Below are positions 1 to 9,679 of a stretch of 64,000 nucleotides of DNA, piece by piece. The notes below the pieces were generated by a model. It worked only from the letters and a program-made list of their open reading frames with translations, was not told the origin of the DNA and did no database searches. Within the stretch, counting starts at the first letter, position 1. Every line of letters starts with the position of its first letter. Both the position numbers and the translations under genes were made by a program. Origin of the DNA: Tabrizicola soli. Lineage in GTDB: Bacteria; Pseudomonadota; Alphaproteobacteria; Rhodobacterales; Rhodobacteraceae. The stretch is taken from positions 62,001-126,000 of the forward strand of contig NZ_JAEACP010000005.1 in the NCBI RefSeq assembly GCF_015999335.1, given 5' to 3'.

Positions 1-112
1 TATGTATGAACATCCCGTGACCCTGCCCCCCTATGCTCTGGGCGAACTGTCGATCTGGTGGTACAACGCCGAAAAAGCCGACGCGCTGAAGGCCAAGGGC
101 GCGTTGAAGTAA
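1..112 (+). CDS. C-terminal end of an ABC transporter solute-binding protein (partial)
   Basis: Thirty-six codons remain before the TAA stop at 110-112; the rest lies before the window. The remaining tail reads through [11 protein letters not shown] and ends in Lys-rich residues. The tail alone does not identify the family. The assignment rests on position: it ends 19 bases before the first of three genes for a Yej-type peptide importer, where the family 5 extracellular binding protein (YejA-like) is normally encoded. It would capture oligopeptides in the periplasm and deliver them to the permeases downstream. Only the frame and the context support this call. Confidence 0.6.
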   Translation, partial: MYEHPVTLPPYALGELSIWWYNAEKADALKAKGALK

Positions 113-131
113 CCAGGAACGGGCAGGAACC

Positions 132-1274
132 TTGGGCGCCTATATCCTTCGCCGCTTGCTCTTGGTGATCCCGACGCTGTTTGGCGTGATGGTGATCAAC
201 TTCGCGCTGACCCAGTTCGTCCCCGGCGGCCCCATCGACCAGATCCGCGCCCGGTTCGAGGGCGAGGGGGATTCGATCCAGAACATCGCGGGCGGCGAAG
301 GCGGCGGCGTCCAGGAAGACGACAGCGGCTATGTCGGCGCCCGCGGCCTGCCGCCCGAATTCCTGGCCAAGCTCGAGGTCCAGTTCGGTTTCGCCCGCAT
401 CACCTGCGACGAGGGCTTCACCGGCACGCCGTCGATCAAGGCCCCCGAGTGCCACAAGGAGCCGATCCCGGCCTACGAGCGGTTCTTCATCATGATGGGG
501 AACTACCTGAACTTCGATTTCGGCCAAAGCTATTTCCGCTCGATCTCGGTCGTCGACCTCGTGCTGGAAAAGATGCCGGTCTCGATCACGCTGGGCCTGT
601 GGTCCACGCTGATCGCCTATCTGGTCTCGATCCCGCTGGGCATCCGCAAGGCGGTGCGCGACGGCTCCAGCTTCGACACCTGGACCTCCGGCATCATCAT
701 CGCGGCCTATGCGATTCCCGGCTTCCTGTTCGCGATCATGCTGATGGTGGTCTTTGCCGGCGGCAGCTATTTCCAGTGGTTCCCGTTGCGCGGCCTGACC
801 TCGGAAGGGTGGGAGAGCTTCCCCCTCTGGCAGAAGGTCACCGACTACCTCTGGCACATCATCCTGCCGGTGACGGCGCAGCTGATCTCGGCCTTCGCCA
901 CGCTGACGCTGCTGACCAAGAACAGCTTCCTGGACGAGATCAAGAAGCACTATGTGATGACCGCCCGCGCCAAGGGCCTGTCCGAGGCGCGGGTGCTGTA
1001 CGGCCATGTCTTCCGCAACGCCATGCTGATCGTGATCGCGGGCTTCCCCAGCCTGTTCCTGGGGGTGTTCTTCGGCTCCAGCCTGATCATCGAGTTCATC
1101 TTCTCGCTCGATGGCCTCGGCCAGCTCGGCTATCGCTCGGCGGTCGAGCGGGACTATCCGGTGATCTTCGGCACGCTCTTCGCCTTCGGCCTGATCGGGC
1201 TGGTCGTCGGCATCCTGTCGGACCTGATGTATGTGCTGGTCGACCCGCGCATCGACTTCGAGAGGCGCGGCTGA
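132..1274 (+). CDS. yejB: Peptide ABC transporter inner-membrane permease YejB
   Basis: A 380-residue permease of the binding-protein-dependent type, starting at TTG 132. An N-terminal membrane helix (residues 7-28) is followed by a long periplasmic insertion (about 30-120), which is typical of YejB rather than DppB. Further membrane helices run from about 150 to the end. The cytoplasmic EAA loop is visible as [20 protein letters not shown], the contact for the ATPase. With YejE it would form the channel for oligopeptides; in enterobacteria this transporter imports microcin C and murein-type peptides. Its TGA overlaps the ATG of yejE by one base. Family assignment is firm; the substrate is inferred. 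Confidence 0.9.
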   Translation: MGAYILRRLLLVIPTLFGVMVINFALTQFVPGGPIDQIRARFEGEGDSIQNIAGGEGGGVQEDDSGYVGARGLPPEFLAKLEVQFGFARITCDEGFTGTPSIKAPECHKEPIPAYERFFIMMGNYLNFDFGQSYFRSISVVDLVLEKMPVSITLGLWSTLIAYLVSIPLGIRKAVRDGSSFDTWTSGIIIAAYAIPGFLFAIMLMVVFAGGSYFQWFPLRGLTSEGWESFPLWQKVTDYLWHIILPVTAQLISAFATLTLLTKNSFLDEIKKHYVMTARAKGLSEARVLYGHVFRNAMLIVIAGFPSLFLGVFFGSSLIIEFIFSLDGLGQLGYRSAVERDYPVIFGTLFAFGLIGLVVGILSDLMYVLVDPRIDFERRG

Positions 1275-2383
1275 TGGCGCTTTCACCCCTGAACCAGCGC
1301 CGCTGGCGCAACTTCAAGGCCAACCGGCGGGCGTTCTGGTCGCTCTGGCTGTTCCTGGTCCTCTATGGCCTGTCGCTGGGGGCCGAACTGATCGCCAACG
1401 ACCGCCCCGCCCTCGTCCGCTACGACGGCGGCTATTACCTGCCGGTGTTCAACTTCTACCCCGAGACCGCCTTCGGTGGCGACCTCCGGACCGAGGCGAA
1501 ATATTCCACGGTCGAGGTGCAATGCCTGATCCTCGCCGCCGGCTCGCTGGACTGCTGGGACGATCCCGAGGGCATCATCGCCGAAGTGCAGGAGAAGGGC
1601 ACCGCCGCCGGCGAGGCCGTGAACCGGGGCTGGATCCTCTGGCCGCCGATCCCCTACAGCTACAACACGATCGTCGATACCGGCGGCGTCGCCCCCGGCC
1701 CGCCCACGGCGCAGAACTGGCTGGGCACCGACGACACCAGCCGCGACGTGGCGGCGCGGGTGATCTACGGCTTCCGCCTCTCCGTCACCTTCGCGCTGAT
1801 CGTCACCTTGCTGACCTCGGTGATCGGCATCGCGGCCGGCGCGGTTCAGGGCTATTTCGGCGGCCGGACGGACCTGATCTTCCAGCGGGTGATCGAGCTC
1901 TGGTCCTCGGTCCCGACGCTTTACGTCATCATCATCGTCACCGCGGTCTGGTCGAAGAGCTTCTGGCTGATGGTGCTGCTGATGGTGGTCTTCGGCTGGA
2001 CCGCCCTCGTCGGCGTCGTCCGGGCCGAATTCCTGCGGGCGCGGAACTTCGAATATGTCCGCGCCGCCCGCGCGCTGGGCGTGCCCGACCTGCAGATCAT
2101 GTTCCGCCATCTCCTGCCGAACGCCATGGTCGCCACCCTGACCATGCTGCCGTTCATCATCACCGGCACCATCGGCTCGCTCGCCATGCTCGACTACCTG
2201 GGCTTCGGCCTGCCCTCCAGCTCGCCCTCGCTGGGGCAGCTGTCGCGGCAGGCGCAGCAGAACCTGCAGTCGCCGCACCTGGCCTTCGTGTCCTTCTTCA
2301 CCTTCGCCATCATGCTCTCGCTCTTGGTCTTCATCTTCGAGGGCGTGCGCGATGCCTTCGACCCGCGGAAGACGTTCAGATGA
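1274..2383 (+). CDS. yejE: Peptide ABC transporter inner-membrane permease YejE
   Basis: A 369-residue second permease of the Yej transporter, starting at ATG 1274 that shares its A with the yejB stop. An open frame continues upstream inside yejB, but the ATG at the overlap gives the family N-terminus ([19 protein letters not shown]) before the first membrane helix. A large periplasmic segment (about 50-160) precedes five more helices. The EAA loop reads RAARALGVPDLQIMFRHLLP. It pairs with YejB as the other half of the pore. The next gene, yejF, starts 10 bases after its stop. Confidence 0.9.
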   Translation: MALSPLNQRRWRNFKANRRAFWSLWLFLVLYGLSLGAELIANDRPALVRYDGGYYLPVFNFYPETAFGGDLRTEAKYSTVEVQCLILAAGSLDCWDDPEGIIAEVQEKGTAAGEAVNRGWILWPPIPYSYNTIVDTGGVAPGPPTAQNWLGTDDTSRDVAARVIYGFRLSVTFALIVTLLTSVIGIAAGAVQGYFGGRTDLIFQRVIELWSSVPTLYVIIIVTAVWSKSFWLMVLLMVVFGWTALVGVVRAEFLRARNFEYVRAARALGVPDLQIMFRHLLPNAMVATLTMLPFIITGTIGSLAMLDYLGFGLPSSSPSLGQLSRQAQQNLQSPHLAFVSFFTFAIMLSLLVFIFEGVRDAFDPRKTFR

Positions 2384-2393
2384 GGGCGGGCGG

Positions 2394-3979
<1,586 letters not shown>

Positions 3980-3983
<4 letters not shown>

Positions 3984-5200
3984 AGCTTCTCTTCGTCCAC
4001 CAGAACTTTCCCGCCCAGTTCCTGCACCTCGCGCCCGAGATGCAGCGCCTTGGCCATGACGTCCGCGCCCTCACCGATGCGGCGAACCGCAACCCCTCGC
4101 CGGTGCCGCTTTTGCGCTACGACTTCAAGCCCGCCCCGGTCGAGCCGCAGCATACCCGCCTTGGCCGCAACTACACCACGATGAGCGACCGGGGCGTCAC
4201 CGTCGCCCGCTTCGCCCGTCAGTTGCGCGCCCAGGGCTATGTGCCGGACGTGATCTACGGCCATTCCGGCTGGGGCGAGACCCTGTTCCTGAAAGAGGTC
4301 TGGCCCGAGGCGCGGCTGCTGGTCTTCGCCGAATTCTACTATCGCGGAGAGGGTGCCGATTCCGGCTTCGACCCGGAGTTCCAGCGCCGCGGCTTCGACC
4401 AGGCGATGATCGCCCAGGGTCGCGCCGCGCATCTCGGCCAAGCGCTGCTCCATGCCGACCGGGGTATTTCGCCGACCCTTTGGCAGGCCGACAGCCACCC
4501 CCCCGCCCTGCGCCGCCTGATCGAGGTGATCTTCGACGGCGTCGACTGCGACCGGCTGGCCCCCGACCCGGCGGCCCGCTTCACCCTGCCCGATGGCCGC
4601 CAGCTCCGGCGCGGGGACGAAGTGCTGACCTTCGTCAACCGCAACCTCGAACCCTATCGCGGCTACCACATCTTCATGCGCGCCCTGCCGGCCGTGCTGG
4701 CCGCCCGGCCGCAGGCCCGGGTCGTGATCGTCGGCGGCGACGGGGTCAGCTACGGCCAGCCGCCGAAGGAAGGAACCTGGAAGGACGTCTTCCTGGACGA
4801 GGTGAAGGATCGCCTCGACCTCTCGCGCGTGCATTTCACCGGCAAGCTGCCCTATGACCGGCTGGTCGACCTGATCCATGTCAGCCGGGCCCATGCCTAT
4901 CTGACCTATCCCTTCGTGCTCTCCTGGTCGATGGTCGAGACGCTGGCCGCCGGAACGCTGGTGATCGGCTCGGACACCGCCCCGGTGGCCGAGGTGATCC
5001 AGGACGGCGTGAACGGGCGTCTGGTCGATTTCTTCGACGTGCGGGGCTGGTCGGATGCCCTTGCCGATGCCCTGGCCCGGCCCGAGGCCTACCTGCAGAT
5101 GCGCGAGACCGCGCGGCAGATGGCTCGGGAGCAATATGACCTCCGCTCGGTCTGCCTGCCGCGACAGGTCGAGCTTCTCACCCGGCTGGACCGGGCCTGA
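3980..5200 (+). CDS. Family 4 glycosyltransferase
   Basis: A 406-residue GT-B glycosyltransferase, starting at TTG 3980 inside the yejF stop (TTGA overlap). The N-terminus KLLFVHQNFPAQFLHLA is the first beta strand and glycine-poor loop of a GT4-type N domain. The C-terminal half carries FVNRNLEPYRGYHIF, the sugar-nucleotide domain start, and the late motif VETLAAGTLVIGSDTAPVAE with the acidic residue that contacts the donor. The acceptor is unknown. Its overlap with a peptide importer operon is odd and hints at a cell-envelope sugar modification, but that is only a guess. Confidence 0.85.
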
Positions 5201-5217
5201 CCGGCGCGGCCGGGACC

Positions 5218-5261
5218 AAAATCCTTCGAAGGATTTTGCAAAAGTTTTCGAAAACTTTTGC
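5218..5261. terminator. Two abutting perfect palindromes at a convergent junction
   Basis: AAAATCCTTCGAAGGATTTT (5218-5237) is a perfect 20-base palindrome. It is directly followed by a perfect 24-base palindrome at 5238-5261 centred on TTCGAA. Both end in A/T runs on either strand. They sit between the glycosyltransferase (stop 5200) and hemN (stop 5265), which converge, so a two-way intrinsic terminator is likely. Confidence 0.7.
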
Positions 5262-5264
5262 GCC

Positions 5265-6620
5265 TCACACCGCTGACGAATGCCGCGCCTGGGCGCTGTC
5301 ATAGGCATCGAAGGCACGGGCGATCATCCGGGTCAGGGGACGGGCGCGCTCGGGGATGAAGAATCCCTCCTCCGTCACCTGCACCATGTCGCCGAACGTC
5401 TTCTTCGCCGCCTGGAACAGGGTCTCCAGATGCTCGTCCGTAGTGGCGAAGCGCGACAGAAGTTCCTCCCGGCGGACGGCGAAATCGCACATCAGCGCCT
5501 CGATGATCCGGGCGCGCAGCGTATCCTCGCCCGAGAAGCGGTGCCCCTTGTGGACCGAGAAGCGCCCCTCGCGGATCGCCTTCACATGCGCGGCCGTCGC
5601 CGCCGCATTCTGCGCGAAACCCTGCGGAAAGCGCGAGATCGACGAGGCCCCGATCCCGATCAGCACCGGCGAGGTGTCGTCGGTATAGCCCTGGAAGTTC
5701 CGCCGCAGCCGACCCGCCGCATGGGCCCTGGCCATGCCGTCCTCGGGCTTGGCGAAATGGTCGATGCCGATCTCCCGGTAGCCGTCCCAGAGGAAAAGCT
5801 GCCGCGCCGTCTCGAACAGGTCAAGCCGCTCCTGCGGGGTGGGCATCGTGTCCGAGGGGATCATCTGCTGCCGCCGGCTCATCCAGGGCACATGGGCATA
5901 GCCGTAAAGCGCCACCCGGTCGGGCGAGAGCGTCAGGAGCTTCTGCACCGAATCGGCGATGCGCGGCCCGGTCTGGTGCGGCAGGCCATAGAGGATGTCG
6001 GCGTTCAGGCTGCCGATGCCCCGGGCGCGGATGCGTTCCACCACGTCGCGGGTCAGCTGGTAGCTCTGCTCGCGGCCGATCGCCTTCTGGATCATCGGGT
6101 CGAAGTCCTGCACCCCGATCGAGGCGCGGTTCATCCCGGCGGCGGCCAGCGCATCCAGCCGGGGATCGTCGATCTCGTTCGGGTCGATCTCGACCGAGAA
6201 TTCGCCTTCGGCGGCCATCGGCGCGACCCTGAAGATCGCCTCGGCCAGCCGCGTCATCCGCTCGGGGTCCAGCAGCGTCGGCGTGCCCCCGCCCCAATGC
6301 AGCCGCGAAAGGCTGACGCCGCGCGGCAGGTGCCGGGCAAGCATGGCCAGCTCGAGCAGCAGCATCTCGACATAGGCGTTGACCGGATCGTTCGACGTCG
6401 TGCCCTGGGTCCGGCAGGCGCAGAACCAGCACAGCCGGCGGCAGAAGGGCACGTGGACGTAGAGCGAGATCTGGCTGCCCTCGGGCACGGCCTCGATCCA
6501 GTCGGTGAAATCTCCGGCGTTGACCGAGGCGCCGAAATGCGGCGCGGTCGGATAGGAAGTGTAGCGCGGCACGCGCGCGTCGAATAGCCCCAGGCGGGCG
6601 AGTTGCGGATCGTGGGTCAT
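5265..6620 (-). CDS. hemN: Oxygen-independent coproporphyrinogen III oxidase (radical SAM)
   Basis: A 451-residue radical SAM enzyme that decarboxylates coproporphyrinogen III to protoporphyrinogen IX without oxygen. The cluster-binding motif is C60-x3-C64-x2-C67, followed by C69, within YVHVPFCRRLCWFCACRTQ. The GGGTP SAM-contact motif follows near residue 110, and the C-terminal HemN domain with FxGY (FQGYTDD) is present, which separates true HemN from HemW-like proteins. It is divergent from fnrL with an FNR box in the gap, so it is probably switched on under low oxygen. An aerobic counterpart, hemF, lies at 23949. Confidence 0.95.
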   Translation of the reverse strand: MTHDPQLARLGLFDARVPRYTSYPTAPHFGASVNAGDFTDWIEAVPEGSQISLYVHVPFCRRLCWFCACRTQGTTSNDPVNAYVEMLLLELAMLARHLPRGVSLSRLHWGGGTPTLLDPERMTRLAEAIFRVAPMAAEGEFSVEIDPNEIDDPRLDALAAAGMNRASIGVQDFDPMIQKAIGREQSYQLTRDVVERIRARGIGSLNADILYGLPHQTGPRIADSVQKLLTLSPDRVALYGYAHVPWMSRRQQMIPSDTMPTPQERLDLFETARQLFLWDGYREIGIDHFAKPEDGMARAHAAGRLRRNFQGYTDDTSPVLIGIGASSISRFPQGFAQNAAATAAHVKAIREGRFSVHKGHRFSGEDTLRARIIEALMCDFAVRREELLSRFATTDEHLETLFQAAKKTFGDMVQVTEEGFFIPERARPLTRMIARAFDAYDSAQARHSSAV

Positions 6621-6653
6621 GCGGCTACATTAGCGGCTGCGTCCCAAGTCGCC

Positions 6654-6667
6654 TTGACGCAAATCAA
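6654..6667. promoter_or_regulatory. FNR box between hemN and fnrL
   Basis: TTGACGCAAATCAA matches the FNR consensus TTGAT-N4-ATCAA with one change. It lies 33 bases before hemN and 14 bases before fnrL, so it could control hemN and let FnrL regulate itself. The match is visible; binding is inferred. Confidence 0.85.
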
Positions 6668-6681
6668 TTTGGGAGCACCGG

Positions 6682-7419
6682 ATGCAAGACCACTTCGTGC
6701 ATGTCCAATGCGGCGATTGCCCCATCCGGCACCGCGCGGTTTGCGCCCGGTGCGATACGGACGAACTCGCCGAGCTGGAGCAGATCAAGTACTACCGCAG
6801 CTTCCAGGCGGGGCAGACGATCATCTGGTCGGGGGACCGGATGGATTTCGTCGGCTCGGTCGTGAGCGGGATCGCCAGCCTGACCCAGACGATGGAGGAC
6901 GGACGGCGGCAGATGGTCGGCCTCCTGCTGCCCTCGGATTTCGTCGGACGGCCGGGGCGGTCGACGGCGGCCTTCGACGTGACCGCCACCACCGATGTGG
7001 TGATGTGCTGCTTCCGCAAGAAACCCTTCGAGACCCTGATCGCCGAGACGCCCCACGTCGCCCAGCGTCTGCTGGAGATGACCCTGGACGAGCTGGACGC
7101 GGCGCGGGAATGGATGCTGCTTCTCGGCCGCAAGACCGCGCGGGAGAAGATCGCCTCGCTGATCTCGATCATCGCCCGGCGCGAGGCGGCGCTGCACAAG
7201 AAGAAGGCCTCGGGGAATCTTTCGGTGGACCTGCCCCTCACGCGGGAGGAAATGGCGGATTATCTCGGCCTGACCCTCGAGACGGTCAGCCGGCAGATCA
7301 GCGCGCTGAAGAAGGACGGGGTGATCACGCTGGAGGGGAACCGGCATGTCAGCATCCCGGACATCGACCGGCTTCTGGAGGAGGCCGGGGACGATACCGA
7401 CGGCGGGCTGCCGGTCTGA
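6682..7419 (+). CDS. fnrL: Anaerobic transcription regulator FnrL
   Basis: A 245-residue Crp/FNR-family regulator. N-terminal Cys residues C10, C13, C21 and C24 (CGDCPIRHRAVCARC) and C109/C110 in the beta-barrel supply the ligands for an oxygen-labile [4Fe-4S] cluster. A cyclic-nucleotide-like barrel and dimer helix follow. The HTH (about 190-219) contains ETVSRQ, whose Glu and Ser-Arg recognise TTGAT half sites. In Rhodobacteraceae FnrL activates the cbb3 oxidase operon, hemN and related genes when oxygen falls. The matching boxes at 6654, 9529, 9561 and 13238 fit that regulon. Confidence 0.95.
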   Translation: MQDHFVHVQCGDCPIRHRAVCARCDTDELAELEQIKYYRSFQAGQTIIWSGDRMDFVGSVVSGIASLTQTMEDGRRQMVGLLLPSDFVGRPGRSTAAFDVTATTDVVMCCFRKKPFETLIAETPHVAQRLLEMTLDELDAAREWMLLLGRKTAREKIASLISIIARREAALHKKKASGNLSVDLPLTREEMADYLGLTLETVSRQISALKKDGVITLEGNRHVSIPDIDRLLEEAGDDTDGGLPV

Positions 7420-7439
7420 CTGTCCACGCGTGGACAGTC
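7418..7439. terminator. Perfect 22-base palindrome overlapping the fnrL stop
   Basis: The core TGTCCACGCGTGGACA extends to a perfect 22-base palindrome that begins inside the fnrL stop codon. It has no T run, so it may be a terminator stem or an operator for the gene at 7519. Confidence 0.5.
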
Positions 7440-7443
7440 CTGC

Positions 7444-7471
7444 CAGGCAAGGATAATCAAAGGCTTGCCTG
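7444..7471. repeat. Inverted repeat CAGGCAAG / CTTGCCTG after fnrL
   Basis: Eight-base perfect arms, CAGGCAAG and CTTGCCTG, flank a 12-base A-rich loop. It lies 5 bases after the larger palindrome and 47 bases before the PhzF-like gene. It could be a hairpin in that gene's leader. Confidence 0.4.
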
Positions 7472-7518
7472 CGGGCGTTCAGGATCCGTTAACCCGACGC
7501 AAGGCTGAGAGCCGCGCC

Positions 7519-8430
7519 ATGCTGACCTTCCAAACCTGCGATGTCTTCACCGACCGGCCCTTTGCGGGCAATCCGCTGGCCATCGTTCTTGAGGCCGACG
7601 GGCTGAGCCCGGCGCAGATGCAGACCCTCGCGCGCGAGTTCAACCTGTCCGAGACGATCTTCGTCCAGGCCCCGGCCGATCCGGCCCATGCCGCAAGGGT
7701 GCGCATCTTCTTCCCGACAGCCGAGATCCCCTTTGCCGGCCATCCGACGATCGGCTGCGCGATCCATCTGGCCTCGGCCGGCGCGGTGGGCGATTTCGAC
7801 CGCGACCTGGTGCTGGAGGAGGCGGCCGGCCTGGTCCCGGTGCGGGTCTGGCGCCGCGGCGAGGAGGTCCGTGCCGAGTTCCTGGCCCCGGTGCTGCCGC
7901 ATGGGGTGACGGATGCACCGGACCGCGACGCGGCGCTGGACCACAAGCGGCTGGCGGCGGCGCTGGGGCTGGAGGCGGGCGAGATCGGCTTTGCCGGGCA
8001 TCGGCCGGGCCTCTGGCAGGGCGGGCCGCGCTTCCTTTACGCTCCCGTCGCCTCGCTGGCGGCGCTGGGCCGGGCGCGGCCGATCGAACCCTTCTGGTCG
8101 GAACAGATGCGGGCGGCTGGGGTGGACAGCATCTACCTTTACACGACCGGCGAGGATTGCGCCTTCCGCGCCCGGATGTTCTCGCCCACCGCGGGGATCC
8201 CGGAGGACCCCGCGACGGGCTCGGCCAGCGCGATCCTGGCGGCGCAGTTGCTGGCTTCGGATGCGCTGGGCGAGGGGGAAACACGAGTGGAACTGCGCCA
8301 GGGCGTGGAGATGGGACGGCCGAGCGAGATCGGGCTGCGCGCCCGCGTGGCGGCGGGACGGCTGGTCGAGGTCCGGATCAGCGGCGGCGCGGTGCCGGTG
8401 GCCGAAGGGCGGATCCGGGCACCGGCCTGA
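7519..8430 (+). CDS. PhzF-family isomerase-like protein
   Basis: A 303-residue protein of the PhzF/diaminopimelate-epimerase fold. The N-terminus FQTCDVFTDRPFAGNPLAIV and the segment FNLSETIFVQ with the conserved Glu general acid/base are diagnostic. IPFAGHPTIGCA and PEDPATGSASAILAA complete the two-domain active site. Most family members have unknown substrates; PhzF itself isomerises a phenazine precursor. ATG 7519 gives the family start (MLTFQTCDVF); an upstream in-frame ATG at 7465 would add a non-conserved 18-residue tail. It is a monocistronic gene after fnrL. Confidence 0.85.
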   Translation: MLTFQTCDVFTDRPFAGNPLAIVLEADGLSPAQMQTLAREFNLSETIFVQAPADPAHAARVRIFFPTAEIPFAGHPTIGCAIHLASAGAVGDFDRDLVLEEAAGLVPVRVWRRGEEVRAEFLAPVLPHGVTDAPDRDAALDHKRLAAALGLEAGEIGFAGHRPGLWQGGPRFLYAPVASLAALGRARPIEPFWSEQMRAAGVDSIYLYTTGEDCAFRARMFSPTAGIPEDPATGSASAILAAQLLASDALGEGETRVELRQGVEMGRPSEIGLRARVAAGRLVEVRISGGAVPVAEGRIRAPA

Positions 8431-8450
8431 CGGTCGGGGCGGTTTCGAAC

Positions 8451-8527
8451 GGGGCGCCGATTTCTTTGAAGAAATCGGGACGGAACCTACAGGTTCCGAG
8501 ACGGAATTTTTGAAAATTCCGCGCCCC
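8451..8527. terminator. Three tandem hairpins enclosed by an outer GC stem
   Basis: Outer arms GGGGCGC (8451-8457) and GCGCCCC (8521-8527) enclose three hairpins: 8459-8476 (GATTTCTTTGAAGAAATC), 8482-8497 (GGAACCTACAGGTTCC) and 8503-8520 (GGAATTTTTGAAAATTCC). It lies between the convergent PhzF-like and universal stress genes. A similar array is at 41848-41915. Confidence 0.6.
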
Positions 8528-8630
8528 GCTTCCGGCGGCGCGCCCTTTTGGTAGGCGCTCCGCCGCTGCGGCTTTCCCTGGCAACGCCGTCCGAGGGGCT
8601 CGATGCCCCGAGGACGGCCGCCTGTCCGGG

Positions 8631-9476
8631 TCAATGCGCCAGGAAGACCGGGATCGCGGCGCCTTCCAGCATGTCGCGGGTCGCGCCGCCCATGATCGCC
8701 TCGCGGAAGCGGGAATGGCCGTAGGCGCCCATCACCAGCATCTCGGCGTCGACATCGCGCAGGTGGCGCGCCAGAACGTCCGAGACGCGGGGCAAGGACT
8801 TGGCCAGCACCGTGACCTCGGCGCGGACGCCATGGCGCACGAGATACTGGCACAGAAGCCCGCCCGGGTCCGACCGTTCCGGCCCATGGGACGGCGGGTC
8901 GATCACCACGATCTGCACATTCTCGGCCCGGCGCAGGAAGGGCATCGAGCGGCGGGCGGCGACCAGGGCCTCGCGGCTTTGATTCCAGGCGACGACGATC
9001 CGGCGCGGGTCGCTGGATTTCATCCCCGCCTCGGGCACCACGAGGACCGGGGCCATGCCCTCGAAGAGCGCGGCCTCGGTCAGGGCCTCGTCCTCGACGC
9101 CGCGGGTCTTGCCATAGGGCAGGGGCAGGACCACCAGGTCGGCATAGCGCGCGCGGGCGGCGACCACATCGGTCAGCGCGCCGAGCTGGGTCACGACCGA
9201 CTCGACGCCGTAGCGCAGGTCGGGCGACTGGGAGCCGAGGGCGGCGTTCAGCGCGGCCTCGGCCTCGCGCGCCTCGGCCTCGGCGCGGTCCATCGCGGCG
9301 GCGATCATCACCGCGCCCGAGCCGACATAGGAATAGCCGACCTGGGTACGGTCCACGCCGAGCGCCAAGGCGTCGAGGTGGGCATCGGTCCGCACTGCGA
9401 TCTGGGCTGCGGCCGAAACCGGGGCCAGAAGTCCCTCGGGCGAGGCCGCGATGGTGAGGAGCGATTTGTAGGCCAT
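8631..9476 (-). CDS. Universal stress protein, two-domain
   Basis: A 281-residue Usp-family protein, about twice the single-domain length. The C-terminal domain keeps the nucleotide-binding pattern G-x2-G-x9-G-(S/T) in GAYGHSRFREAIMGGATR; the N-terminal domain is more divergent. ATG 9476 was chosen because AAGGAG stands 7 bases upstream and the protein then starts MAYKSLLTIAASPEG; the open frame extends upstream without a ribosome site. It is divergent from ccoN, with an FNR box 53 bases before its start, so it is probably induced at low oxygen. A Usp gene beside cbb3 oxidase genes is a known Rhodobacteraceae arrangement. Confidence 0.88.
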   Translation of the reverse strand: MAYKSLLTIAASPEGLLAPVSAAAQIAVRTDAHLDALALGVDRTQVGYSYVGSGAVMIAAAMDRAEAEAREAEAALNAALGSQSPDLRYGVESVVTQLGALTDVVAARARYADLVVLPLPYGKTRGVEDEALTEAALFEGMAPVLVVPEAGMKSSDPRRIVVAWNQSREALVAARRSMPFLRRAENVQIVVIDPPSHGPERSDPGGLLCQYLVRHGVRAEVTVLAKSLPRVSDVLARHLRDVDAEMLVMGAYGHSRFREAIMGGATRDMLEGAAIPVFLAH

Positions 9477-9528
9477 GGGGGATCTCCTTGCTGATGAAGC
9501 AGTGTTGCGCCGCAGCCTCGTGGCCGCA

Positions 9529-9542
9529 TTGACGCAGGTCAA
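9529..9542. promoter_or_regulatory. FNR box, uspA side of the ccoN gap
   Basis: TTGACGCAGGTCAA is a symmetrical FNR-like site (TTGAC-N4-GTCAA) 53 bases before the universal stress gene and about 140 bases before ccoN. It probably serves the stress gene. Confidence 0.75.
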
Positions 9543-9560
9543 GGGCAACCTTGGGGCGAC

Positions 9561-9574
9561 TTGATTCAGATCAT
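9561..9574. promoter_or_regulatory. FNR box, ccoN side
   Basis: TTGATTCAGATCAT differs from TTGAT-N4-ATCAA only at the last base. It lies 105 bases before the ccoN start and is the likely FnrL activation site for ccoNOQP. Confidence 0.85.
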
Positions 9575-9679
9575 GTCGCATGATGATGCTGCACAGCAGA
9601 AGACACGGTGTCGAAATGCCCCGCATGGGGTCCGAATCCGATTCGGGCCCCTGGGGCAGACAGGACGAAGGGACAAAGT

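Noticed and set aside
449-1273. Upstream extension of yejE inside yejB
   Set aside because: The frame is open but its translation is a shadow of yejB. The ATG at the yejB stop gives the proper N-terminus.
8451-8527. The cloverleaf-like fold as a tRNA gene
   Set aside because: The arms are A/T-rich, there is no T-loop sequence, and the anticodon arm and CCA end are absent.
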